A stretch of DNA of 50,084 bases from Phycisphaeraceae bacterium (GTDB lineage Bacteria; Planctomycetota; Phycisphaerae; Phycisphaerales; UBA1924), in contig JAJTHN010000058.1 of assembly GCA_021297895.1 (NCBI GenBank), forward strand, positions 1-50,084, in the 5' to 3' direction. The notes under the pieces were generated by a model. It ran no database searches. It was not told where the DNA came from and saw only the letters and a program-made list of their open reading frames with translations. Positions within the stretch are counted from its first letter, which is position 1, and each line of letters opens with the position of its first letter. The position numbers were made by a program, and so were the translations under genes. Of the stretch, positions 8,937-16,043 are shown piece by piece.

Positions 8937-9401
8937 GGCGTTCTCCAGCCACCACGCATCACCGCGCGGCTTCTGCTGGATTCGACCGTCCACAGACGCA
9001 TCTATTGCCGATAACCGCGCACAGGCTGCCGAGCGGTCTGCCTGTACGGTTTATGCCGCCTGTAACGCGCCCCTTCGCGGCGGCGCGATGCCGAATGCCG
9101 ATCCGGCAAGGCGCAATTACGACATTTCGTAATTCCTTGGCGGCCCCTGCGCGCTCGAAAAAGCGGCACCCGCTCCCTTCATTTACCGCTTGAATCAAGA
9201 GTTCCACGATGCACGATGCCGATCACGCCTGCCTCAAAGAGGTGGGTTCATCGACTCTTCGTGTATACAGGGCCGGATTCGATCGCAAGTATGCGCAGAA
9301 GCGCTGGCTTTTGGGGGATGGAAACGTACTTTAACCCGCGTTGTTGAGGCGAACACCCAACGACGTGATCCTCGGATTTCCACGGAAGGACGGTTTGAGA
9401 G
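8937..9401. other. Intergenic region between divergent genes
   Basis: 465 bp with no convincing gene. Several overlapping short frames exist, but none has a ribosome site plus protein-like composition. Parts are richer in A and T than the surroundings. It holds a perfect 8-bp inverted repeat at 9115-9134. It should contain the promoters of the coiled-coil gene (minus) and of the small exported protein (plus). I cannot assign them. Confidence 0.5.
9115..9134. repeat. AT-rich 8-bp inverted repeat, possible operator
   Basis: AATTACGA (9115-9122) and TCGTAATT (9127-9134) are exact inverted copies separated by four bases. This AT-rich dyad stands out in GC-rich DNA and lies between two divergent genes. 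No T-run follows, so a protein-binding site is more likely than a terminator. Confidence 0.4.
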
Positions 9402-9683
9402 ATGCCCGCGATTCGTCGTCTTGTTTTTGCGGTTGGTGCCGCTGGGGCCGTTCTGGTCAGCGCCGCATGGGCGTTCCAGGAGGCCTCCTCGGTCGCTCCC
9501 GTTACCCAGGCCGCGTCGAGCACCGCCGCGGCGGCCACGTCGCCCGGTAAGGCCTCGTCGCAGCCCTTGGGGGCACTCGCCTTGGTCGGTCTTGGTTGTG
9601 CGGCTTTTGCGCTGAGCGTTCGCTCCCGAAAGGCTCGCGAGGAGTCGCGGGCCAGCGACCGAGCGGAACCGAACGTGGCCTAA
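9402..9683 (+). CDS. Small exported protein with C-terminal hydrophobic segment
   Basis: 93 residues: a signal peptide (MPAIRRLVFAVGAAGAVLVS, then AAWA), a Ser/Ala/Thr-rich spacer of about 30 residues, a hydrophobic segment LGALALVGLGCAAFAL, and a basic and polar tail with SVRSRKAREESR. The order (signal, spacer, hydrophobic stretch, positive charges) resembles a C-terminal sorting signal or a single-pass anchor. A purine-rich GGAAGGACGG lies about 9-18 bases before the ATG, with GAGAG next to it. No homologue comes to mind. It ends 27 bp before the stop of the next, convergent gene. Confidence 0.6.
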   Translation: MPAIRRLVFAVGAAGAVLVSAAWAFQEASSVAPVTQAASSTAAAATSPGKASSQPLGALALVGLGCAAFALSVRSRKAREESRASDRAEPNVA

Positions 9684-9710
9684 GTCAGACTTTTCGCCGC
9701 AGTTCGACGG

Positions 9711-10694
9711 CTATTCGCCGTTTTTCGCAGGAAGTTCCCGACTCTGCTCGATTGCCTTTTCGGCGGTCGGGGCAGGTCGTCGCTCCGGCGTCATCTGACC
9801 ATCTCGAAACGCTCGGATCGCCCTGGTCCGCTGCTCGGGCGTCAGGATCGCCATGAATCGCAGCACGTAACTCGCGCCCTGTGCCTGAGTTGGGTTACCG
9901 CCGGTCTTTTCCTGGAACTCCCGTGCAAGGTCCCGAGCCGCGGCGTTCTGATCGGGCGTGAGCCCAAGATCGCGTGTCACGATGCGGTGGACCAGGTCTC
10001 CCGACGCGACCGTCCGCTCGAACGCCTGAGCGAGTTCCTTGCCGAGGGCCTGCAGGCGGTCCTCGGCCAGCGCTTGCCAGCGAGCGCGGGGGGCGTTGAG
10101 GTTTCGCTGGGCTCGGTCGTCGTCGATCAGCGCGAGCCAGTAGTCCTCGAGTCTCGCGTTGTACGCATCGCGCAGGTGCGCCGGAAGGACATCGGCCAGT
10201 TGCTGCTGGAGCGTTCCGGAGCCGAGACTCGGCGGCAAACGGCCGGCGAGCCGGAGGATCAATCGGATCGTTTCGCGCGTGTTGCTCGTGCGCACGGCGC
10301 CGTAGAGCTCCCCGAGCGTTTCGATGTTCTCGAGGACGAAGACCTCCAAATCACGGGCCCTTTGGCCGAGGATCTCGTCGACGCGTGCGCGGTCGGCCGG
10401 CGATAGACCAAGACCCTCCAGGGCGAGCACCTCGATCGGAGTTTCGGGACGAACTACGCGGCCGGTGAAGTCGCGGTGAACGAGGCTCGGCGCGGGATTC
10501 GATGCCGCGCCGGTGTTCGGCCCGGCGAGCGGACTGGACGGTGAATTGTTCGCGGAGCTGTCGGGCGCGGTCGATGCGGGCGGTGGAGACTCCCGGGCCG
10601 AAGCGCTCGGAACAATCGCGGTCGCGACGATGCAGGTCACAATCGCGGCCGCGGCCGCCGCGGGGTGCATGAACGACATCGTGAGTTTGGCCAT
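9711..10694 (-). CDS. Hypothetical secreted helical protein
   Basis: 327 residues. A signal peptide with a hydrophobic core (AAAAAAIVTCIVATAIV) ends near SASARE. A Pro/Ser/Ala-rich spacer follows to about residue 75, then a mostly helical domain. That domain repeats a phrase like LGLSPADRARVDEIL (first half) and LGLTPDQNAAARDLA, plus ILTPEQRTRAIRAF near the end. These resemble the helix-turn units of Spy/CpxP-type periplasmic proteins (LTPEQ...). The ATG at 10694 has GAGGAG four bases upstream. It is divergent from the M16 peptidase across 99 bp. I infer a periplasmic protein, possibly stress-related. The family is not established. Confidence 0.65.
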   Translation of the reverse strand: MAKLTMSFMHPAAAAAAIVTCIVATAIVPSASARESPPPASTAPDSSANNSPSSPLAGPNTGAASNPAPSLVHRDFTGRVVRPETPIEVLALEGLGLSPADRARVDEILGQRARDLEVFVLENIETLGELYGAVRTSNTRETIRLILRLAGRLPPSLGSGTLQQQLADVLPAHLRDAYNARLEDYWLALIDDDRAQRNLNAPRARWQALAEDRLQALGKELAQAFERTVASGDLVHRIVTRDLGLTPDQNAAARDLAREFQEKTGGNPTQAQGASYVLRFMAILTPEQRTRAIRAFRDGQMTPERRPAPTAEKAIEQSRELPAKNGE

Positions 10695-10793
10695 GGCACT
10701 CCTCAAGACGCTCGAAGTCGGGGACCTGCTCGGACGAGTTTATCGGCAGGAACCGTCGGCGGTTTCCGGGCAACTGCCGGGTTAGCATTGGCC

Positions 10794-12032
10794 ATGCCTG
10801 TCACCTTCAAGCACACGACGCTCGAGAACGGACTGACCATCATCGGCGAGTGCGACGATGCCGCGCACACCGCGGCGTGCGGGTTCTTCGTCAAGACCGG
10901 AGCCCGCGACGAGGACGCCCGGGTCATGGGCGTGTCGCACTTTCTTGAGCACATGATGTTCAAGGGCACGGCCAAGCGGAACAGCGACCAGATCAACAAG
11001 GCGTTCGACGGGATGGGCGCGCGGAGCAACGCGTACACCAGCAGCGAGATGACCGCTTTTCACGCGGCGGTGCTGCCGGACAAACTGCCCCATGCCATGG
11101 AGGTCCTCGCCGACATGATGCGGCCCGCGCTGCGGCAGGAGGACTTTGCGATGGAGAAGGGCGTGATCCTCGAAGAGATCGCGATGTACAAGGACGACCC
11201 GGGCTTTGTGCTCTATGAGTCGGGGCTCGAGCGGCACTACAGCACGCATCCGCTGGCCCATCGCGTTCTGGGCACCGAGCAGACGATCACCGACCTGAGT
11301 GTCGAGCAGATGCGCGAGTACTTCGTGCAGCGATACTCGGCGGACAACACGGTGCTCGCGCTCGCGGGCAAGGTGGACTTCGACGACGCCGTGGCGCGGG
11401 CACGCGAACTGTGCGGCGGGTGGATGCGCACCGGCGCGACAAGGGTGCCGGAGAGGCCATCGTTCGCCGGCGGAACGATGGACCTCCGCGACGCGCGGGT
11501 GAGCCGCGCGTACAGGATGCTGCTGAGCGAGGCCCCGGGCGCCTCGGATGATCGGCGATACGCCGCGTTCGTGCTCGCGCTGCTGCTGGGCGGGCCGGAC
11601 AACAGCAGGCTGCACTGGTCACTGATCGAGCCGGGTCTGGCCGAGGAGGCTGAAGCCTCATACGACCCGAAGGACGGCGTCGGGGACTTCCGCGTCTTTG
11701 TCGCGTGCGAACCCGAGCGGCTCGATGAGGTCTGGGAGGTTGTGGAACGTGAGATCGAGAACCTCGCCTCTGCGATCACGCCGGAGGATGTGCAGCGCAT
11801 CCGCGCCAAGGTCGCCACGGGCGTGACGCTCGCCGGAGAGCAGCCCGAGGGGCGGATGCACCGGCTCGGACGGATGTGGCTTTGTCACGGGCAGTACACG
11901 ACGCTTGCGCAGGAACTGGAGCGCATCACGGCGGTTGGTGTTCAGGACGTGATCGATCTGATCAAGGCGCTACCGATGGCGCGATCCGCCAACAGCCCGC
12001 GGACGATCGCGACGATGCTGCCCGGCGCGTAA
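10794..12032 (+). CDS. M16-family zinc metallopeptidase (processing-peptidase-like)
   Basis: 412 residues, the usual length of a single-subunit M16B peptidase. It opens with FKHTTLENGLTI. The inverted zinc motif HFLEH lies in MGVSHFLEHMMFKGT, and the distal Glu is in EKGVILEEIAMYKDDP. The second M16 domain covers the C-terminal half. No signal peptide, so it is probably cytoplasmic. This family (YmxG/PepR, mitochondrial processing peptidase beta) cleaves peptides in a clamshell chamber. The ATG at 10794 fits the conserved N-terminus. There is no strong ribosome site. Convergent with the HDOD gene, 46 bp apart. Confidence 0.9.
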   Translation: MPVTFKHTTLENGLTIIGECDDAAHTAACGFFVKTGARDEDARVMGVSHFLEHMMFKGTAKRNSDQINKAFDGMGARSNAYTSSEMTAFHAAVLPDKLPHAMEVLADMMRPALRQEDFAMEKGVILEEIAMYKDDPGFVLYESGLERHYSTHPLAHRVLGTEQTITDLSVEQMREYFVQRYSADNTVLALAGKVDFDDAVARARELCGGWMRTGATRVPERPSFAGGTMDLRDARVSRAYRMLLSEAPGASDDRRYAAFVLALLLGGPDNSRLHWSLIEPGLAEEAEASYDPKDGVGDFRVFVACEPERLDEVWEVVEREIENLASAITPEDVQRIRAKVATGVTLAGEQPEGRMHRLGRMWLCHGQYTTLAQELERITAVGVQDVIDLIKALPMARSANSPRTIATMLPGA

Positions 12033-12078
12033 GTGGCGCGACTCACACAGTTTCCTGGGACGGAGACTCGCCCATCGA

Positions 12079-13563
12079 TCACGCCGCGGAGCGCGGGGCA
12101 TAGACCCGCAGTTGGCTGCCGGCACCCTGGCTGGCGGCGGTGAGGGCACGCTGGATGACATCAAGGAGCGTGTCGGCGTCGGAGACGCGAGCCTGCACGA
12201 TGGCGTCGTAGGTCGCCGAGCCGATGCTAATCGTCGCCGGAATGGCCATGGGCTTGAAGCCGGGCGGGGCGATCGCCAGCGGCTTGCCCGCGAATTCCGT
12301 ACGCATAGCCTCGAGCCGCTTCGTACACGCGTTGCGGTCGTTGTCCGGCAGGACGATCGCCAGGCGCGAGTCATCGAATCGGCAGACAAGACCGCCCGAC
12401 GGCGTAATGGCCTTGTTCACGACCTCGGCGAGGCTCTTCATCAATGCATCGGCCATGTGGGGGCCCTGAGACGCGGCCGCGTCGTACTGATCGCAGCGCA
12501 CCAGTGCGACGGAGAAGATCTTGTCGCCGCTCCGGGCGACTTCGACACCGGCGACAATGTTGCGGCTGAAGACCATCCGTCCCGGCAGGCCAGTGACGCT
12601 GTCGAGCACACCGCTGTTGGGGTTCTCTCCCTCGTCCGCGCCGACGGGCAGCGTTAAGGCCGAGAGTTGTGCGGTCGCGCTGGCGACGATCTCGGATGCG
12701 TTGGGAACGCTGCCGATGTCGACCTTGAGCAGGTACGCGATCTCACGCGCTCCCTGCGTCACGGCCTTCATGATCTCGTCGGCACGCGCGTTGTTGATCG
12801 CGAGCCACTCCTGAGCGCGGGCGTAGAACTTCTTGAGCGCGACAGCGGGCTCGGAGCTCTCCAGCACATCCGCCGCGATGCCGCCCAGAGCGACCGCCTG
12901 ACAGAGCTTGAGACTCTCCTGCGGGGCGGCGCTCGGACGCTCATGGAACTTGATCGGCATGCACAGTTCGGGCGGGAGCTTCCATCGCTGGGCGAGCATC
13001 GCGCCGATGTCCGCGTGGGTCATCTCCAGCTCGGCCAGCTCGAACTTGCTCAACTGCCGGTGGTCGCCCATGGTGCTGGCGATGATCTGGACATAGCTGC
13101 GGCCGAGCGTTCGGTGCAGCGCGACCATGCCGATGTCCTGCAGCAGCGCGCCGAGGAACGCTTCTTCCTCCTGCCCGATCCCCGCGGTTCGGGCGACGCA
13201 CTTGGCGGCGACGCTGGAGACCAGCGACCGACGCCAGTACGACGGATAGTCGAACTCGCGGTCGGCGGTCTCGGCGACGCTGGAGACCAGCGAAAAGCCC
13301 AGCGCAAGAGTCTTGACCGCGGAAAGGCCCAGCATCACGATCGCCTGATTGATCGTCGAGCAGGGCTTGCGCAGCGCGTAGAACGAAGAGTTCACCGTGC
13401 GCAGGACCTTGCCCGCAAGTGCGGGATCGTTCGAGATGGTTTCGGCGATCGCCTGAATCCGGACGTTCTGATCCTGCGTGAGTTCGAGAACCTTCAGCGC
13501 CACCGCGGGGAGGCTCGGGATCCTCTTGCAGGCCAACACACTTTCGACCAGATCTGGGTTCAT
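12079..13563 (-). CDS. HDOD-domain signalling protein with degenerate GGDEF domain
   Basis: 494 residues. The HDOD domain occupies about residues 12-215 (IPSLPAVALKVLEL, SNDPALAGKVLRTVNSSFY, AIVMLGLSAVKTLALG). After a helical linker, a diguanylate-cyclase-like domain begins near residue 330 with DSVTGLPGRMVF. The signature site reads RFDDSRLAIVLP at about 395-406, where active enzymes have GGDEF, so all five positions differ and catalysis is very unlikely. HDOD proteins act as regulators in chemotaxis, twitching and c-di-GMP circuits. This one could be a c-di-GMP or protein-binding sensor. The ATG at 13563 is where homology starts. It is downstream of recO on the same strand with a 144-bp gap that contains a run of eight G at 13635-13642 (minus strand). 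Confidence 0.85.
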   Translation of the reverse strand: MNPDLVESVLACKRIPSLPAVALKVLELTQDQNVRIQAIAETISNDPALAGKVLRTVNSSFYALRKPCSTINQAIVMLGLSAVKTLALGFSLVSSVAETADREFDYPSYWRRSLVSSVAAKCVARTAGIGQEEEAFLGALLQDIGMVALHRTLGRSYVQIIASTMGDHRQLSKFELAELEMTHADIGAMLAQRWKLPPELCMPIKFHERPSAAPQESLKLCQAVALGGIAADVLESSEPAVALKKFYARAQEWLAINNARADEIMKAVTQGAREIAYLLKVDIGSVPNASEIVASATAQLSALTLPVGADEGENPNSGVLDSVTGLPGRMVFSRNIVAGVEVARSGDKIFSVALVRCDQYDAAASQGPHMADALMKSLAEVVNKAITPSGGLVCRFDDSRLAIVLPDNDRNACTKRLEAMRTEFAGKPLAIAPPGFKPMAIPATISIGSATYDAIVQARVSDADTLLDVIQRALTAASQGAGSQLRVYAPRSAA

Positions 13564-13707
13564 GGGAATGAGAGCGCGCCGTCGCTTCACCGCTCCGATG
13601 ATCCATCGGCGCATTCGGCCCCGAACTTCACCCACCCCCCCCTTCCGAGAGGGTGCGGAATGGCTGGAACTTCCCCTCAATCGCCAAGATCGGACGTGCC
13701 GCCGCCC

Positions 13708-14487
13708 CTAGTGGCCCGCGGCGAGGTCCGGAAACACGGTGCGCAGTGTTGGCGGCTCGCGCCCGAGGGTCATGCGGATGATCGACGCGAGGAGGCGATT
13801 GGCTCTTGCGATGGTGGCCTTACCGGCATCGAGGATCGCCGGGTCGCTGAGCGCATCGGGGCCATCGTCGATTCGCATCGCCGCGACAGCACGCAGCAAC
13901 TCCACCGTCGCGGCGCGGACGGGCCAGGTCTGCGCATCTGGCTGAGCGGCCCGCACCAGGCCGCCCAGGGCGGGGCTGTAGTGGTACGTCGCGGCCTTCG
14001 GCAACGGCTGCGACGTGGCGGCGCACACGGTCAGTTCCGGGGCATAGCCCGCGCTGGCGATCGCGCGATGCTGAAAGACGAGCAGTTGGGCGGGCGCGCG
14101 GGTGTCGTCGGCCACGCCTCGAAGCAGACAGAGCAACGCGTCGTACAGGTCCGGGTGCGGATCGCGATCGAGAACCAGATGCTGAACAAGGTCGGCGCCG
14201 TAGCACGCGGCGACATACGCCGAGAGTCTCCGTCGCAGGTGCGGGAACGTTTCGCTGAGGTCCCACTCGGTGAGGAGACCGAGGTCGGCCGAAGGCTTGA
14301 GGATGATGCCGGCCTCGCCGCGAGTGAGCAGCTCGACCCCGCCGGAGAAGGGCGCGTTCGGGCGGCGCGAGCCCTTTGCGAGCAGTCGAAGCAGCCCGTG
14401 CTGTCGGCTCAGGAGTGTGAGCGTCTGGGAGGTCTCGGACCAGTCCCAGTGACGGATGCAAATGGCCTGATCGAAGACTGGTGGCAC
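13708..14487 (-). CDS. recO: DNA repair protein RecO
   Basis: 259 residues, close to the usual 240. The N-terminal OB-fold has the RecO signature TLTLLSRQHGLLRLLAKGSRR, and the helical C-terminal domain follows with LFQHR-like and RLLASIIRM stretches. RecO loads RecA onto SSB-coated DNA with RecR and anneals complementary strands. The four-cysteine zinc site present in some RecO proteins is not visible; I see only scattered single cysteines. The ATG at 14487 precedes the conserved QAICIRHWDWSETSQ. It is divergent from the dehydratase/ACP operon across 80 bp, which include a tandem repeat. The HDOD gene follows 144 bp downstream. Confidence 0.88.
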   Translation of the reverse strand: MPPVFDQAICIRHWDWSETSQTLTLLSRQHGLLRLLAKGSRRPNAPFSGGVELLTRGEAGIILKPSADLGLLTEWDLSETFPHLRRRLSAYVAACYGADLVQHLVLDRDPHPDLYDALLCLLRGVADDTRAPAQLLVFQHRAIASAGYAPELTVCAATSQPLPKAATYHYSPALGGLVRAAQPDAQTWPVRAATVELLRAVAAMRIDDGPDALSDPAILDAGKATIARANRLLASIIRMTLGREPPTLRTVFPDLAAGH

Positions 14488-14519
14488 GTCGGAGGGTAAA
14501 CGCGCGCCGCCGACGGGGC

Positions 14520-14555
14520 GACGTCGGGGAACGGGAGACGTCGGGGAACGGGAGA
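14520..14555. repeat. Tandem 17-bp repeat before the hotdog/ACP operon
   Basis: GACGTCGGGGAACGGGA occurs twice in exact tandem (14520-14536 and 14537-14553), then GA of a third copy. The last copy ends 14 bases before the ATG at 14568 and includes GGGAGA, the best ribosome-site candidate. The duplication therefore places two purine-rich sites ahead of the gene. Confidence 0.7.
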
Positions 14556-14567
14556 TAGACTGACCCC

Positions 14568-14978
14568 ATGCACTTTGACTTTGTGGACCGCGAACTTGAG
14601 CGCAGCCCCAATCACATCCGCACCGTGAAGCTCGTCACGCGTAGCGAGGAGTATCTGCAGGATCACTTCGCGACGTTTCCGGTACTTCCGGGCGTGTTCA
14701 TGCTCGAGTCGCTCGTGCAGGCGGCGTCGAGGCTTGTGCAGGATCGCGCGGGGGCGCAGCGGCTGGTTCTCGGCGGCGTTCGATCATTGAAGTACGGGCG
14801 GTTCGTCCGGCCGGGCGACGCGCTGGTCGTGACGGTCGAACTTGCCAAGGAGCTTGGCGAATGTTCGTGGGAGTTCAAGGGCCAGGGGCTTCGCGTCGAG
14901 TCGGGTGCCGGAGCCGCGGTTGATCCGGATGCGGTCGCCGTTTCGGGGCGATTTGTGCTCAGAACATTGCGGGCGTGA
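14568..14978 (+). CDS. 3-hydroxyacyl-ACP dehydratase-like hotdog protein (FabZ-type)
   Basis: 136 residues with a single hotdog fold. DHFATFPVLPGVFMLESLVQ matches the FabZ active-site block HFPxxPvxPGvxxxEaxxQ. The catalytic His and Glu are both kept. It would dehydrate 3-hydroxyacyl chains on an acyl carrier protein. It is the first gene of a three-gene set: this dehydratase, an acyl carrier protein 94 bp on, and a second dehydratase 27 bp after that. No ketosynthase or reductase is adjacent, so it may serve a specialised acyl chain and not bulk fatty acid synthesis. A tandem repeat sits directly upstream. Confidence 0.82.
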   Translation: MHFDFVDRELERSPNHIRTVKLVTRSEEYLQDHFATFPVLPGVFMLESLVQAASRLVQDRAGAQRLVLGGVRSLKYGRFVRPGDALVVTVELAKELGECSWEFKGQGLRVESGAGAAVDPDAVAVSGRFVLRTLRA

Positions 14979-15072
14979 AATGGCCGTGCGGGAGCGGTAT
15001 CATGCCGGCCATTGACCGAACCACGCCGATCGGCGGAGGGTGTCGGGCCGACGCATCACTCAAGGACAGGAA

Positions 15073-15465
15073 ATGCCCATGACTCGTGCAGATATTGAGG
15101 CCAAAGTTCGCGGCGTGCTGGTCGACGCGTTGGCGGTCGACGATGAGGACGTGACGCTCAAGGCGTCGTTGGTGCGCGACCTCGGCGCCGAGTCGATCGA
15201 CTTTCTTGACATAGTCTTCAAGCTTGAGCAGGCCTTCGGGTTCAAGATCGGCGAGGGGGAGTTGTTTCCCAACAGTTTCGCCCAGGATCCGAAGTTCGTC
15301 AGCGCGGGCAAGGTGACGGGTGATGGCGTCGCGTTTCTCAAGCAGCGCATGCCGAAGCTGGACCTCTCGAGCTTTGAGAAGGACCCGAGCGTGAGCAAGG
15401 TTCCAGGGCTGTTCACGGTCGAGATGATCGTGGACTTTGTCGAGAAGAAGCTCGGCACGCACTGA
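15073..15465 (+). CDS. Acyl carrier protein with internal insertion
   Basis: 130 residues against about 78 for a housekeeping ACP. Helix I, then DLGAESIDFLDIVFKLEQ with the phosphopantetheine attachment Ser41, matching the ACP consensus. After FKIGEGELFP there is an insertion of about 45 residues (roughly 63-112) before the last helix TVEMIVDFVEKKLG. The ATG at 15073 follows AAGGACAGGA. A second ATG two codons later is possible. It is flanked on both sides by hotdog dehydratases on the same strand, which makes it their likely carrier. Confidence 0.85.
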   Translation: MPMTRADIEAKVRGVLVDALAVDDEDVTLKASLVRDLGAESIDFLDIVFKLEQAFGFKIGEGELFPNSFAQDPKFVSAGKVTGDGVAFLKQRMPKLDLSSFEKDPSVSKVPGLFTVEMIVDFVEKKLGTH

Positions 15466-15492
15466 GCTGTCGGCTGATCGCGGAGCGCGGGC

Positions 15493-16026
15493 ATGCGATG
15501 GATGTGGATCGACCGGGTGATCGAGCTTGTGCCGCGGACGCGGCTGGTGGCGATCAAGAACGTCAGTCTGGCCGAGGAGCACCTGCACGACCACTTCGCG
15601 GCTGATATCGGTCGCGGGCTGCCCGCAACGCCCGTGATGCCGGCGTCGCTGGTCGTCGAGGGGCTCGCGCAGACCGGCGGCATTCTCGTCGGCCACGCAA
15701 GCGGGTTTGCGTACAACGTCGTGCTTGCCAAGGTCGGCAAGTTCGAACTGACGCGCGACGTGTTTCCCGGCGCAACGCTGCGATACACCGCGACGGCCGA
15801 GCGCTTCGACGATGCGGGGGCGAGCATCCGAGGCGAAGTCGCGATGCTCGATCACGCCCGCGCGGCCGAGGGATTCGTGACCATCGGCTCGATCGAACTG
15901 ATCTTCAGCCACCTCAACAACAGCATGGTCGCGGGTGCGGGGCTGGAGAACCTCCCCGCTCACAACTTTGTCTTCGGCGAGAGCTTCAAGAGCCTGCTTC
16001 GCAACAGCGGCTTCGGCGAAGCCTGA
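15493..16026 (+). CDS. Second 3-hydroxyacyl-ACP dehydratase-like hotdog protein
   Basis: 177 residues. HDHFAADIGRGLPATPVMPA followed by SLVVEGLAQTGG keeps the catalytic His and Glu of the FabA/FabZ family, with an insertion between the His and the PxxP loop. It begins with MWIDRVIELVPRTR, like other FabZ-type proteins. The last 30 residues extend beyond the hotdog core. Spacing of 27 bp to the ACP gene indicates one operon. It is convergent with aroDE, the two stops 17 bp apart. The two dehydratases differ clearly in length and loop, so they may act on different chains or form a heteromer. Confidence 0.8.
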   Translation: MRWMWIDRVIELVPRTRLVAIKNVSLAEEHLHDHFAADIGRGLPATPVMPASLVVEGLAQTGGILVGHASGFAYNVVLAKVGKFELTRDVFPGATLRYTATAERFDDAGASIRGEVAMLDHARAAEGFVTIGSIELIFSHLNNSMVAGAGLENLPAHNFVFGESFKSLLRNSGFGEA

Positions 16027-16043
16027 TCGTGCCGGACCGTCGG

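Noticed and set aside
13635-13642. Run of eight C (G on the minus strand) ahead of the HDOD gene
   Set aside because: Could suggest slippage and phase variation, but it is over 70 bases from the start and outside the coding region, and a single tract is not enough evidence.
12667-14499. A 610-codon + strand frame opposite the HDOD and recO genes
   Set aside because: Same reason: antisense to real genes, Arg/Gly/Asp-rich, no domains.
16027-16043. Possible terminator between the convergent hotdog and aroDE genes
   Set aside because: Only 17 bases lie between the stops and no hairpin with a T-run is present.
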